The notes below the pieces were generated by a model, which searched no databases, had not been told where the DNA came from, and saw only the letters and a program-made list of their open reading frames with translations. The position numbers were made by a program, and so were the translations under genes. This document shows positions 11,535 through 19,841 of a stretch of DNA of 56,051 bases, one piece after another. Positions within the stretch are counted from its first letter, which is position 1. Each line of letters starts with the position of its first letter. This DNA comes from Phycicoccus flavus (lineage in GTDB: Bacteria > Actinomycetota > Actinomycetes > Actinomycetales > Dermatophilaceae), in the NCBI RefSeq assembly GCF_004025965.2, contig NZ_SAYU02000022.1:1-56051 (forward strand), written 5' to 3'.

Positions 11535-12166
11535 GTCGGGTCCTCCCGCACGACCTTCGGACGGACGGTGCGGGGCGGACGGGCCGCCGCCGCGCCCCCG
11601 GGCGCCCGCGGGGTGCGCGCCGGCCGGTTCGCGGCGGCGACCTCGGCCGGCTCGGCGGCCTTGTCGTCGAGGGCGGGCGGCGGCGGCACGGTGGCCATCC
11701 ACTCCCCCAGGCGCTCCTTCTCGTGCAGCAGGTCGCGGATGTCGGTCTCGGCGTACTCGAACTGCGGGCTCCAGAACAGCGCGTCGAAGGGGCAGACCTC
11801 GATGCAGATGCCGCAGTACATGCACAGGGAGAAGTCGATGGCGAAGCGGTCCAGGACGTTGCGCTGCCGCTCGCGGCCGCCGGGCGTGGGGGCCGGGACG
11901 GTCTCCTTGTGCGAGTCGATGTGGATGCACCAGTCCGGGCACTCGCGGGCGCAGAGCATGCACGAGGTGCAGTTCTCCTCCAGCAGCGCGATGACGCCGC
12001 GGCTGCGCGGCGGGAGGCTCGGCGCGACGTCCGGGTACTCCGCGGTGTGCGCCGGCCGCATGGCGGTGCGGGCCGTCGTGGCCAAGCCCTTGAGGACGCC
12101 GGGCAGCCCGCCCGAGCCGCGGGTGTCCTTCGGCTGCTCGTGGCGGCCGCGGTGCTTCTCGCTCAC
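11531..12166 (-). CDS. nuoI: NuoI-like 2x[4Fe-4S] ferredoxin subunit of the partial complex I
   Basis: This 211-residue electron-carrying subunit has two CxxCxxCxxxC clusters: Cys66, 69, 72, 76 and Cys115, 118, 121, 125. In a complex without NuoE, F and G, this subunit would be the natural entry point for electrons from a soluble ferredoxin. The C-terminal 40 residues are rich in alanine, proline and arginine and differ from the other NuoI. The GTG start at 12166 overlaps the nuoH2 stop. Confidence 0.92.
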   Translation of the reverse strand: MSEKHRGRHEQPKDTRGSGGLPGVLKGLATTARTAMRPAHTAEYPDVAPSLPPRSRGVIALLEENCTSCMLCARECPDWCIHIDSHKETVPAPTPGGRERQRNVLDRFAIDFSLCMYCGICIEVCPFDALFWSPQFEYAETDIRDLLHEKERLGEWMATVPPPPALDDKAAEPAEVAAANRPARTPRAPGGAAAARPPRTVRPKVVREDPT

Positions 12167-13119
12167 CAGCCCAGCACCACCCCGGTGCCGGTGAGCACGA
12201 GCTGCGCCAGCGCCAGCGGCACGAGCCACAGCCAGGCCAGGCGCTGCAGCTGGTCCTCGCGCAGCCGCGGCCACGCCACCCGCACCCAGACGACGACGAG
12301 CGCGACGGCGAGCCCCTTGAGCAGCGTCCACAGCCAGCCGAGCGCGTCCGGGACGGGGCCGTGCCAGCCGCCGAGCCACAGCACCGCGAAGAGGAGGGAG
12401 ACGACGACGATGCCGGCGTACTCGGCGAGGAGGAAGAAGGCGAAGCGCAGGCCGGTGTACTCGGTCCAGGCGCCCATGACGAGCTCGGCGTCGGCCACCG
12501 GCATGTCGAAGGGCGGGCGCTGCAGCTCCGCGGCGCCGGCGACGAGGAAGACGACCGCCCCCGGCAGCTGCCAGAGCAGCCACCACGGGCTCCAGGCGTC
12601 CGCGAGCGCGACGAGCGAGAGCGAGCCGCCGGCCAGGGCGACCGACGCGACGGCGAGGACGAGCGGCAGCTCGTAGGAGACGAGCTGGGCGGCGGCCCGC
12701 AGCCCGCCGATGAGGGAGTACTTGTTCGCGCTGGACCAGCCGGCCATGAGGGTGCCGAGCGCGCCGACCGACGTCGCGGCGAGGACGAGGAGCACCGAGC
12801 CCGGCACGTCCACCGCGGCGAGGCCCGGGTGGACCGGGACGAGGGCGAGCGCCAGCAGGTAGGGCACGAGGGCGACCGCGGGGGCCAGCCGGAAGACCCA
12901 GCGGTCGGCGGCGGCCGGGGTCACGTCCTCCTTCTGGAGGAACTTCACGCCGTCGGCGACGAGCTGGGCCCAGCCGTGGAAGCCGCCGGCGTACATCGGG
13001 CCCAGGCGGCCCTGCATGTGGGCCATGACCTTGTGCTCGGCCTGGCCGACGAGCAGCGGCAGGACGAGGAAGGCGGCGAGGGCGGCGACCGCGCGCAGGG
13101 CGGCCTCGAGCAGCGTCAC
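12163..13119 (-). CDS. nuoH: NuoH-like quinone-site membrane subunit of the partial complex I
   Basis: This membrane subunit anchors the peripheral arm and lines the quinone channel. It has about eight hydrophobic segments, the loop motif [17 protein letters not shown] and the signature [17 protein letters not shown] with [16 protein letters not shown]. The GTG at 13119 (318 residues) is preferred because it overlaps the nuoC2 stop as GTGA, like the junctions around it; a GTG at 13131 would add four residues. In the complete operon nuoD, E, F and G separate nuoC and nuoH; here nuoC2 abuts nuoH2 directly. Confidence 0.9.
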   Translation of the reverse strand: MTLLEAALRAVAALAAFLVLPLLVGQAEHKVMAHMQGRLGPMYAGGFHGWAQLVADGVKFLQKEDVTPAAADRWVFRLAPAVALVPYLLALALVPVHPGLAAVDVPGSVLLVLAATSVGALGTLMAGWSSANKYSLIGGLRAAAQLVSYELPLVLAVASVALAGGSLSLVALADAWSPWWLLWQLPGAVVFLVAGAAELQRPPFDMPVADAELVMGAWTEYTGLRFAFFLLAEYAGIVVVSLLFAVLWLGGWHGPVPDALGWLWTLLKGLAVALVVVWVRVAWPRLREDQLQRLAWLWLVPLALAQLVLTGTGVVLGW

Positions 13120-13637
13120 CGCGGACCCCACTCCGGCGGCGGGACGCCGGGTGCCTGGACGCGGCGGCGGCTCGGCGAGCGGGAGGACTCGTGGCCCTCC
13201 CCCGGCTCCTTGCCGCCCGGCCAGGGCCGGCTCGCGCGGGCGGCGAGCTGGAAGGACTTGCGCAGCGGCGTCCCCTCGAAGCCGTCGGGCAGCAGGAGCG
13301 GGCGCAGGCCGAGGCCGGTGCCGTCGTCGAAGCCCTCGACGTCGATGCCGAACATCTCGTGGGTCTCGCGCTCGTGCCAGGCGGCGCCGGGGAAGACGCC
13401 GGTGACGGACGGGAGGGCCTCACCGTCGGCGAGGCGGGTCGTGAGGAGGAGGCCGCGCAGCGCACCGGGCGACCGGACGTCGTAGAGGTGGCAGACGACG
13501 TCGTAACCGGGGGCGGCCTCGTCGTAGGTGCGGTCGACGGCGCTCAGCCAGTCGAGGAAGGCGAAGCCCTCGTCACGGGCCGCGGCGACGGCCCCGCGCC
13601 ACGCCGCGCGCTCCACCGTCCTCGCCTCGTCGACCAC
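13116..13637 (-). CDS. nuoC: NuoC-like subunit of the partial complex I
   Basis: This 173-residue 30-kDa-type subunit is recognised by [18 protein letters not shown] (residues 81-98) and [12 protein letters not shown]. The last 40 or so residues are a polar tail with no similarity to NuoD, so this is not a NuoCD fusion. The start codon GTG at 13637 lies seven bases after a TAGAGT box, so this gene probably opens its own transcript for C2-H2-I2-J2-K2-L2-M2-N2. NuoC normally docks on NuoD, which is missing from this locus. Confidence 0.88.
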   Translation of the reverse strand: MVDEARTVERAAWRGAVAAARDEGFAFLDWLSAVDRTYDEAAPGYDVVCHLYDVRSPGALRGLLLTTRLADGEALPSVTGVFPGAAWHERETHEMFGIDVEGFDDGTGLGLRPLLLPDGFEGTPLRKSFQLAARASRPWPGGKEPGEGHESSRSPSRRRVQAPGVPPPEWGPR

Positions 13638-13644
13638 GCCCGGC

Positions 13645-13650
13645 ACTCTA
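13645..13650 (-). promoter_or_regulatory. -10 box of the nuoC2-N2 transcript (leaderless geometry)
   Basis: On the minus strand this reads TAGAGT, then GCCGGGC (seven bases), then the nuoC2 GTG. It means the lower half of the nuo2 set has its own promoter and does not rely on the nuoA2 transcript, which would have to cross arr. Confidence 0.5.
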
Positions 13651-13672
13651 GCGAGCCCCCGCGCCCCCACTT

Positions 13673-13717
13673 TCTCGCCTGATCCCGCGACCCTCGGGTT
13701 CGCCCACCCTCCGTTCC
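13673..13717 (+). repeat. left direct repeat flanking arr
   Basis: This 45-bp block matches 14337-14381 at 39 of 45 positions with no gaps and in the same orientation. It lies just upstream of the nuoC2 promoter. The pair brackets the arr gene, and the right copy touches the yrdB-like stop codon. Confidence 0.7.
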
Positions 13718-13730
13718 CCGGCGAACCCGA
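13694..13730. repeat. 11-bp inverted repeat between nuoC2 and arr
   Basis: TCGGGTTCGCC (13694-13704) and GGCGAACCCGA (13720-13730) are perfect inverted repeats 15 bases apart in the divergent gap. They could be an operator for either gene or a hairpin. They overlap the left direct repeat. Confidence 0.45.
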
Positions 13731-13795
13731 AGCTTCCGGCGCGCAGGTCCTCCCCCTGACGCCCGGAGGACGGCCCGTCCAGCGCGAGCGGGCGC

Positions 13796-13801
13796 TAGGG
13801 T
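13796..13801 (+). promoter_or_regulatory. -10 box of arr
   Basis: TAGGGT would start a leader of about 40 bases containing a GAGGAG ribosome site at 13835-13840, seven bases before the arr GTG. No -35 is evident. Confidence 0.4.
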
Positions 13802-13847
13802 CTGGCCCGACAGCAGCAGCAGCCCCGACCGTCCGAGGAGCCCCGCC

Positions 13848-14309
13848 GTGCAGGAGCCCTCGAGCGACCACCCGCGCGTCACCTACGACTCCTGCGACGG
13901 GATCGGCGGCCCCTTCTACCACGGGACGGCAGCGCTCCTGGAGCCCGGAGCCGAGCTGGTCCCCGGGCACCGGTCGAACGTCGAGACGACCCGGGTGATG
14001 AACCACGTCTACTTCACCTCGCTCGTCGCGACGGCCGCGTGGGGCGCCCAGCTGGCCGCCGCGCTGCGCGGCCGCGAGGACCGGGGCCACGTCTACGTCG
14101 TCGAGCCGACGGGCCCCTTCGAGGACGACCCCAACGTCACGGACAAGCGCTTCCCCGGCAACCCCACGCGCTCCTTCCGGGCCCGCACCCCGCTGCGGGT
14201 GGTCTCCGAGCTGCGCGACTGGGAGGCGCACTCCCCCGAGGCGCTCGCGACGATGCTCGACAGCCTGTCCCGGCTGCGGGAGCAGGGGCTCGCCGTCATC
14301 GAGGACTAG
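13848..14309 (+). CDS. arr: rifampin ADP-ribosyltransferase (Arr)
   Basis: This 153-residue enzyme transfers ADP-ribose from NAD+ to the C23 hydroxyl of rifamycins and inactivates them. Family landmarks are FYHGT with His25, the NHVYFTS region with Tyr55, and VEPTGPFEDDPN (85-96) with its conserved acidic residues, followed by DKRFPGNPTRS and LRVVSELRDWE. The length is close to that of the mycobacterial Arr. It lies on the plus strand inside an otherwise minus-strand nuo2 set, convergent with the yrdB-like gene and divergent from nuoC2, and is bracketed by 45-bp direct repeats. It is probably an acquired resistance gene, though its base composition is like that of its neighbours. Confidence 0.93.
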   Translation: MQEPSSDHPRVTYDSCDGIGGPFYHGTAALLEPGAELVPGHRSNVETTRVMNHVYFTSLVATAAWGAQLAAALRGREDRGHVYVVEPTGPFEDDPNVTDKRFPGNPTRSFRARTPLRVVSELRDWEAHSPEALATMLDSLSRLREQGLAVIED

Positions 14310-14336
14310 GCGCGTCCCCGGGCCGCGGCCCCAGAC

Positions 14337-14381
14337 TCTCGCCCGATCCCGGAACCGTCGGGTCCGCCCACCCTCCGTGCC
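14337..14381 (+). repeat. right direct repeat flanking arr
   Basis: This is the second copy of the 45-bp block at 13673-13717 (39/45 identical). It ends on the base before the yrdB-like stop codon (14382), so the duplicated stretch reads as the 3' flank of that gene. Confidence 0.7.
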
Positions 14382-14795
14382 TCAGTCCTGCGGAGTCGGG
14401 TCCACCGGCCGGTGCAGGACGGACTGAGCCGCGACGACGACGACGCCGAGCAGCCCGACGACCCAGGCCCACGCGGCGTGACCGCTGACGGCGAGGCTGG
14501 CCGCCACGGCGACGACGAGCACGGCGGCCACCGCCGAGCGCGGGCCGGCCGCGAGCCGCCGCGCGCCCTTCGGCGCCATGAACCTCCCCCACAGGAGCAG
14601 GACGAGCCCGACGGCGACCGCTCCGGCGACCCAGCCGGCGACGCCCCCGCCGACGAGGTCGTGGACGACGACCCCCACCCCGCCGAAGAGGGCGAGCTCG
14701 GTGACGAAGGCGGCGACCGCCAGCAGCAGGAGCGCGGGCGTCGAGATGGCCGCGGCGTCGTGGGCGGGGCCGCGCGGCGGTCCGTCGGCGCTCAC
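14382..14795 (-). CDS. YrdB/DUF2568-like small membrane protein
   Basis: This 137-residue protein has about four hydrophobic segments and the family-like stretch [14 protein letters not shown]. That motif and the size match the YrdB (DUF2568) family, whose function is not known. The GTG start at 14795 overlaps the nuoB2 stop as GTGA, so it is cotranscribed with nuoA2 and nuoB2. It sits where nuoC2 and nuoD2 would be expected next. It is not a complex I subunit as far as I can tell. Confidence 0.65.
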   Translation of the reverse strand: MSADGPPRGPAHDAAAISTPALLLLAVAAFVTELALFGGVGVVVHDLVGGGVAGWVAGAVAVGLVLLLWGRFMAPKGARRLAAGPRSAVAAVLVVAVAASLAVSGHAAWAWVVGLLGVVVVAAQSVLHRPVDPTPQD

Positions 14796-15373
14796 GGCCG
14801 GGCGACCAGCCCGCGGGTGACGTCGGCGGCGGTGGCCGCCCGGTGCCCGGCGAAGCGCCCGGCCCGGCGGGCGGCGATGGCGGGACCGCTCAGCCGCTCG
14901 TCGGCGATCTTCTCCTGCAGCCGGATGATGCCCTGGAGCAGCGCCTCGGGCCGCGGCGGGCAGCCGGGCACGTAGACGTCGACGGGGACGATCTGGTCGA
15001 CGCCCTTGGTCACCGAGTAGCTGTCCCAGTAGGGCCCGCCGCTGTTGGAGCAGGCCCCGAAGGAGATGACGTACTTCGGCTCGGGCATCTGGTCGTAGAG
15101 GCGCCGGATGGCCGGCGCCATCTTGTCGGTCACCGTGCCGGACACGACCATGAGGTCGGCCTGGCGCGGCCCGGGCGCGAACGGGATGACCCCGAGGCGG
15201 ATGAAGTCGTGCCGGCCCATCGACGTCGCGATGAACTCGATGGCGCAGCACGCGAGCCCGAAGTTGAAGACCCACAGCGAGTAGCGCCGCCCCCAGTTCA
15301 GCACCACGCGCACCGGCTTGGGAGCGTACCGGGAGACCGGGCCGACCTTCGGCGTGGGCAGGTCGACGCTCAC
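14792..15373 (-). CDS. nuoB: NuoB-like N2-cluster subunit of the partial complex I
   Basis: This 193-residue subunit holds the terminal [4Fe-4S] cluster N2 that reduces quinone. The tandem cysteines Cys42-Cys43 in FGLACCAIE, Cys108 in [10 protein letters not shown] and Cys138 in VPGCPPRPE are all present. The C-terminal 30 or so residues (rich in alanine and arginine) differ from the other NuoB. The GTG start overlaps the nuoA2 stop. NuoB packs against NuoD in known complexes, so its retention without nuoD is notable. Confidence 0.92.
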   Translation of the reverse strand: MSVDLPTPKVGPVSRYAPKPVRVVLNWGRRYSLWVFNFGLACCAIEFIATSMGRHDFIRLGVIPFAPGPRQADLMVVSGTVTDKMAPAIRRLYDQMPEPKYVISFGACSNSGGPYWDSYSVTKGVDQIVPVDVYVPGCPPRPEALLQGIIRLQEKIADERLSGPAIAARRAGRFAGHRAATAADVTRGLVARP

Positions 15374-15735
15374 GGCAGGTCCCAGCGCAGGAGGCCGCGG
15401 CGGGCGGCGTGGACCAGGCCGAGGAGGACGACCCCGACGAAGACGAGCACCTCGACGAGCGAGGCCACCCCGAGGTCGGCGTCGCGCAGGACCAGCGCCC
15501 ACGGGAAGAGGTAGACGGCGTCGACGGCGAAGACGACGTAGAGGAAGGCGAAGGAGAGGTAGCGCACCTGCGACTGGGCCCAGCCGGCGCCCACGGGGTC
15601 CACCCCCGACTCGTACGTCGTGCGCCCGGCCGGCGTCGCGGCCCGGGGCGCGACGAGCCGGCGCGCGAGCATCGCCGCCGTCACGAGCAGCACGCCCGCG
15701 AGGACGACGGCCGCGACCGCGAGGTAGCCCTCCAC
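15370..15735 (-). CDS. nuoA: NuoA-like subunit of the partial complex I
   Basis: This 121-residue membrane subunit has three hydrophobic segments and the family motif YESGVDPVG (the ECG loop of NuoA reads ESG here), then [24 protein letters not shown]. The cysteine of the canonical YECG loop is replaced by serine. The GTG start at 15735 is set by a TAGGGT box seven bases upstream. It is the first gene of the nuoA2-nuoB2-yrdB-like transcript and is divergent from korA. Confidence 0.9.
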   Translation of the reverse strand: MEGYLAVAAVVLAGVLLVTAAMLARRLVAPRAATPAGRTTYESGVDPVGAGWAQSQVRYLSFAFLYVVFAVDAVYLFPWALVLRDADLGVASLVEVLVFVGVVLLGLVHAARRGLLRWDLP

Positions 15736-15742
15736 GGCGCCC

Positions 15743-15748
15743 ACCCTA
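15743..15748 (-). promoter_or_regulatory. -10 box of nuoA2 (leaderless geometry)
   Basis: On the minus strand this reads TAGGGT, then seven bases (GGGCGCC), then the nuoA2 GTG. It shares a 150-bp divergent region with the korA promoter. No Rex-like operator is visible in this region. Confidence 0.5.
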
Positions 15749-15813
15749 GCGAGCGGGCTTCGACGTCCGTGCCGCAGCGCGGGACGCGGGTGAGCCGGCC
15801 CGCGGCCCGGACG

Positions 15814-15819
15814 TAGCAT
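15814..15819 (+). promoter_or_regulatory. -10 box of korA
   Basis: TAGCAT lies about 66 bases upstream of the korA GTG. The predicted start (about 15826) coincides with the first base of a hairpin (15827-15854), so the transcript would begin with that stem. Confidence 0.45.
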
Positions 15820-15826
15820 GGAAGGC

Positions 15827-15854
15827 GGTGCGCCTGCCCCGCGGGGAGGGCACC
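15827..15854 (+). other. 5'-terminal hairpin in the korA leader
   Basis: GGTGC (15827-15831) pairs with GCACC (15850-15854), and inside lies the self-complementary CCCCGCGGGG. A stem at the very 5' end of the mRNA could protect it from decay or affect translation. Its role is inferred only from position. Confidence 0.4.
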
Positions 15855-15885
15855 GACCCACGACTTCCAAGCTCCCAGGACCACC

Positions 15886-17751
15886 GTGACCAGCAAGACC
15901 GCCCAGACCCTCGACCGCGTCGTCATCCGGTTCGCCGGTGACTCCGGGGACGGCATGCAGCTGACGGGCGACCGCTTCACCTCCGAGACCGCGGCGGTCG
16001 GCAACGACCTGTCGACGCTGCCGAACTTCCCGGCCGAGATCCGCGCCCCCCAGGGCACGCTGCCCGGCGTCTCGAGCTTCCAGCTGCACTTCGCCGACCA
16101 CGACGTCCTCACCCCCGGCGACGCCCCCGACGTCCTCGTCGCGATGAACCCGGCGGCGCTCAAGGCCAACCTCGGCGACCTGCCCCGCGGCGCCGTGCTC
16201 ATCGTCGACACCGACGAGTTCACCAAGCGCAACCTCGCGAAGGTCGGCTACGCCGCGAGCCCGCTGGACGACGGCAGCCTCGACTCCTGGCACCTGCACC
16301 CGGTGGCGCTCACCTCGATCACCGTCGAGGCGCTCGCGGAGTACGGCGGGCTGTCGCGCAAGGAGAAGGAGCGGGCGAAGAACATGTTCGCCCTCGGCCT
16401 GCTCTCCTGGATGTACACCCGCCCCACCGACGGCACGAAGAGCTTCCTCACGAAGAAGTTCGGCGCCAACCCCGAGCTCCTCGCCGCCAACCTCACCGCC
16501 CTCGAGGCCGGCTGGAGCTACGGCGAGACCACCGAGGACTTCGCCTCGACCTACGTCGTCGGGCCCGCCCCGATGCCGCCGGGCACCTACCGCAACGTCA
16601 CCGGCAACACCGCGCTCGCCCTCGGGCTCGTCGCCGCCGCGCACCGCGCCGGGCGGCCGCTGGTCCTCGGCTCCTACCCGATCACGCCCGCCTCCGACAT
16701 CCTCCACGCGCTCTCCGGCATGAAGCGGCACGGCGTCACCACCGTGCAGGCCGAGGACGAGATCGCCGGGGTCGGGATCGCCCTCGGGGCGTCCTACGGC
16801 GGCGCGGTCGGCGTCACGACCACCTCGGGGCCGGGCATCGCGCTGAAGTCGGAGACCATCGGCCTGGCCGTCTCCCTCGAGCTGCCGCTCGTCGTCGTCG
16901 ACATCCAGCGCGGCGGACCCTCCACCGGGCTGCCGACCAAGACCGAGCAGGCCGACCTGCTCCAGGTGATGTTCGGCCGCAACGGCGAGTCGCCCGTCCC
17001 CGTCGTCGCCGCACAGACCCCGGCCGACTGCTTCGCCGCCGCCCTCGACGCCGTGCGGATGGCGACGACGTACCGCACGCCGGTCGTCCTGCTGTCCGAC
17101 GGCTACCTCGCCAACGGCTCCGAGCCGTGGTCGGTCCCGGACGTCGCCGACCTGCCGGCGCTCGACGTCGGTCTCGCCACCGAGCCCAACGCCACCGACG
17201 ACGCCGGCGAGCCGGTCTTCCGCCCCTACCTGCGCGACCCCGAGACCCTGGCCCGGCCGTGGGCGGTCCCCGGCACGCCCGGCCTGGAGCACCGGATCGG
17301 CGGCATCGAGAAGGCCGACGTCACCGGCGACATCAGCTACGACCCGGACAACCACGACCGCATGGTCCGGCTGCGGCAGGCCAAGGTCGACGGCATCACC
17401 GTCCCCGACCTCGAGGTCGACGACCCCACCGGCGACGCCCGGGTCCTCGTCCTCGGCTGGGGCTCGACCTACGGGCCGGTCGCCGCGGCCACCCGCACCG
17501 TCCGCAACGCCGGGAGCGCCATCGCCCGCGCGCACCTGCGTCACCTCAACCCCTTCCCGGGCAACCTCGGCGACGTGCTGCGCCGCTACGACCGCGTCGT
17601 CGTCCCCGAGATGAACACCGGACAGCTCGCGCTCCTCCTGCGCGCCAAGTACCTCGTCGACGTCCGCTCCCACACCTCCGTGCGCGGCCTGCCGTTCACG
17701 ACGGTCGAGCTCGCCGACGTCCTCTCCACGACCCTCGAGGAGATCCGATGA
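15886..17751 (+). CDS. korA: 2-oxoacid:ferredoxin oxidoreductase, fused gamma-alpha subunit
   Basis: With KorB this oxidises a 2-oxoacid (probably 2-oxoglutarate) to its acyl-CoA and reduces ferredoxin. The 621-residue chain opens with the gamma domain (RFAGDSGDGMQLTGDRF, from about residue 15, through about 190), then the alpha domain with NTALALGLVAAAHRAG, GSYPITPASDIL, QAEDEIAG and TTSGPGIALKSE, as in actinobacterial KorA. The GTG start is preceded by a weak AGGA. The stop overlaps the korB ATG. It lies divergently from the partial complex I set, which supports a shared role in ferredoxin-linked electron transfer. Substrate preference cannot be read from sequence alone. Confidence 0.9.
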   Translation: MTSKTAQTLDRVVIRFAGDSGDGMQLTGDRFTSETAAVGNDLSTLPNFPAEIRAPQGTLPGVSSFQLHFADHDVLTPGDAPDVLVAMNPAALKANLGDLPRGAVLIVDTDEFTKRNLAKVGYAASPLDDGSLDSWHLHPVALTSITVEALAEYGGLSRKEKERAKNMFALGLLSWMYTRPTDGTKSFLTKKFGANPELLAANLTALEAGWSYGETTEDFASTYVVGPAPMPPGTYRNVTGNTALALGLVAAAHRAGRPLVLGSYPITPASDILHALSGMKRHGVTTVQAEDEIAGVGIALGASYGGAVGVTTTSGPGIALKSETIGLAVSLELPLVVVDIQRGGPSTGLPTKTEQADLLQVMFGRNGESPVPVVAAQTPADCFAAALDAVRMATTYRTPVVLLSDGYLANGSEPWSVPDVADLPALDVGLATEPNATDDAGEPVFRPYLRDPETLARPWAVPGTPGLEHRIGGIEKADVTGDISYDPDNHDRMVRLRQAKVDGITVPDLEVDDPTGDARVLVLGWGSTYGPVAAATRTVRNAGSAIARAHLRHLNPFPGNLGDVLRRYDRVVVPEMNTGQLALLLRAKYLVDVRSHTSVRGLPFTTVELADVLSTTLEEIR

Positions 17752-18836
17752 CCACCGTCGACCTCGGCCTGCCCACGACCGGCCTCCAGCACGTCCCCCA
17801 CCTGCCGGACGACGCGCCCGCGCAGACAAAGCGCGACTTCACCTCCGACCAGGAGGTGCGCTGGTGCCCCGGCTGCGGCGACTACGTCATCCTCGCCGCC
17901 GTCCAGTCCTTCCTGCCCTCGCTCGGGCTGCGCCGGGAGAACATCGTCTTCGTCTCCGGCATCGGCTGCTCCTCGCGCTTCCCGTACTACCTCGACACCT
18001 ACGGGATGCACTCCATCCACGGACGGGCGCCCGCCATCGCCACCGGCCTCGCGACCTCCCGGCCCGACCTGTCGGTGTGGGTCGTCACCGGGGACGGCGA
18101 CGCGCTGTCCATCGGCGGCAACCACCTCGTCCACGCGCTGCGCCGCAACGTCAACATGACGATCCTGCTGTTCAACAACCAGATCTACGGACTCACCAAG
18201 GGCCAGTACTCCCCCACCTCGCGGCCGGGCACGGTGACGAAGTCGAGCCCGCTGGGGTCGGTCGACGCCCCGTTCAACCCCGCCTCGCTGGCCCTCGGGG
18301 CCGAGGCGACGTTCGTCGCGCGGGCCATGGAGTCCGACCGCGCCGAGCTCACCACCGTGCTCAAGGCCGCCGCCCAGCACCGCGGCACGGCACTGGTCGA
18401 GATCTACCAGAACTGCCCGATCTTCAACGACGGCGCGTTCGAGGTGCTCAAGGACCGCACCCAGCAGGCGGCCCGCATCGTCCGGCTGCGCTCCGGGGAG
18501 CCCGTCACGGTCGGGCCCGAGGACGACCGCCGCGTGCTCGTCCGGGTCGCGGGCGGTGCCTCGGAGTTCGTCCCGGAGGCCGAGGTCGGCGCGCGCGAGG
18601 TCGTCGTCCACGACGCCGCCGCCGACGACCCGTCCGGGGCCTTCGCCCTGTCGCGGCTGGACTCCCCGGAGATGACGCACGTGCCGATGGGGATCTTCCG
18701 GCAGGTCTCGCGGCCGACGTACGACGACCTCGTCCGGGCCCAGGTCGACGCCGCGGTCGAGACCGCGGGCGGGCCCGCCACGGACGACGACCTCGCCGCG
18801 CTCCTGCGAGGACGCGACACCTGGACCGTGGGGTGA
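17748..18836 (+). CDS. korB: 2-oxoacid:ferredoxin oxidoreductase, beta subunit
   Basis: This 362-residue TPP and [4Fe-4S] subunit contains WCPGCGD (Cys40, Cys43), GIGCSS (Cys74) and a fourth cysteine in QNCPIFND. The TPP/Mg site is GDGDAL (115-120) with NNQIYGLTKGQ (143-153). The ATG overlaps the korA stop by four bases and the gene's stop overlaps the next start as GTGA. No separate ferredoxin gene is present in the window, so the electron carrier is encoded elsewhere. Confidence 0.92.
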   Translation: MTTVDLGLPTTGLQHVPHLPDDAPAQTKRDFTSDQEVRWCPGCGDYVILAAVQSFLPSLGLRRENIVFVSGIGCSSRFPYYLDTYGMHSIHGRAPAIATGLATSRPDLSVWVVTGDGDALSIGGNHLVHALRRNVNMTILLFNNQIYGLTKGQYSPTSRPGTVTKSSPLGSVDAPFNPASLALGAEATFVARAMESDRAELTTVLKAAAQHRGTALVEIYQNCPIFNDGAFEVLKDRTQQAARIVRLRSGEPVTVGPEDDRRVLVRVAGGASEFVPEAEVGAREVVVHDAAADDPSGAFALSRLDSPEMTHVPMGIFRQVSRPTYDDLVRAQVDAAVETAGGPATDDDLAALLRGRDTWTVG

Positions 18837-19828
18837 CCGAGGGCGGCTCGACGCCCCCCGCCCCCGGCGCGGCCCCCGACGACGGGTCCGACGCGGCCGC
18901 GGAGGTCCGCCGCGGCACCGGCTACGGGTTCCTCGCCTACGGCATCTGGGGGCTGTTCCCGCTCTACTTCGCGGCCCTCGCGCCGGCCGGGGCCTTCGAG
19001 ATCCTCGCCCACCGGATCCTGTGGACGCTCGCGGTCTGCTCCCTCGTCCTCCTCGTCCGCCGCGACCTGCGGTGGGTGCGCGACCTCCTCGCCCGGCCGC
19101 GACTGGCGGCGGGCATCACGGTGGCCGGCCTGCTCATCGCCGCCAACTGGACGATCTACGTCCTCGCGGTCCTCACCGACCGGACCTACGAGGCCGCGCT
19201 CGGCTACTTCTTGAACCCCATCGTCACCGTCGCCCTCGGTGTCCTCGTCCTGCGCGAGCGGCTGCGGCCGCTGCAGTGGGTCGCCGTCGGCATCGGCGCC
19301 CTCGCGTCGGTGTGGCTCGCCGTCGCCGGGGGCGTCGTGCCGTGGATCCCCCTCGCGCTGGCGTTCTCCTTCGGCCTGTACGGGCTGACGAAGAAGCGGG
19401 TCGGGGCCTCGCTCACCGCCATGCGCTCGCTCGCCGCCGAGACCGCCGCCCTCTCGCCCGTCGCGGTCGTCGTCCTCCTCGTGCTCGCGGCGCAGGGGGC
19501 GACGACCTTCACGACGGGCGGCCCGGTGCACGCCGCGCTGCTCGTGCTCGCGGGCGTCGTCACGGCCGTTCCGCTGCTGCTCTTCGCCGCCGCCGCCCGG
19601 CGCATCCCGCTCGTCACCGTCGGGCTCATCCAGTTCGTCACGCCGGTGCTCCAGCTCGTCGTCGGCGTCACCCTGCTCGGTGAGCACGTCTCGGGCCGGC
19701 TGTGGATCGGCTTCGGCATCGTCTGGGTCGCGCTGCTCGTCCTGTCCTACGACTCGGTGACCGCCGCCCGCCGCCACCGCCGCGCCCGCCGGACCGTCGC
19801 CCCGGAGGTCCCGGAGCCGACGCGCTGA
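18833..19828 (+). CDS. rarD: EamA/RarD-family transporter
   Basis: This 331-residue membrane protein has about ten hydrophobic segments. It begins with a polar tail of about 30 residues, then GYGFLAYGIWGLFPLYFAAL and AHRILWTL, which are typical of RarD (drug/metabolite transporter superfamily). The GTG start overlaps the korB stop. The substrate is unknown; RarD proteins are often labelled chloramphenicol-sensitive permeases, but that label is weakly supported. It is cotranscribed with korAB, and its stop lies inside a palindrome shared with the opposing prenyl synthase. Confidence 0.85.
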   Translation: MTEGGSTPPAPGAAPDDGSDAAAEVRRGTGYGFLAYGIWGLFPLYFAALAPAGAFEILAHRILWTLAVCSLVLLVRRDLRWVRDLLARPRLAAGITVAGLLIAANWTIYVLAVLTDRTYEAALGYFLNPIVTVALGVLVLRERLRPLQWVAVGIGALASVWLAVAGGVVPWIPLALAFSFGLYGLTKKRVGASLTAMRSLAAETAALSPVAVVVLLVLAAQGATTFTTGGPVHAALLVLAGVVTAVPLLLFAAAARRIPLVTVGLIQFVTPVLQLVVGVTLLGEHVSGRLWIGFGIVWVALLVLSYDSVTAARRHRRARRTVAPEVPEPTR

Positions 19829-19841
19829 CCCGCGGGTCAGC
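19824..19841. terminator. 18-bp perfect palindrome covering two convergent stop codons
   Basis: GCTGACCCG and CGGGTCAGC abut as a perfect palindrome. The TGA of the RarD-like gene (19826-19828) and the TGA of the prenyl synthase on the other strand (19837-19839) are both inside it. It probably works as a short bidirectional terminator. Confidence 0.5.

Noticed and set aside
13116-13245. NuoD remnant in the C-terminal tail of nuoC2
   Set aside because: The roughly 40-residue tail is proline/arginine-rich and shows none of the NuoD motifs (HPSTHG, DPSFNN).
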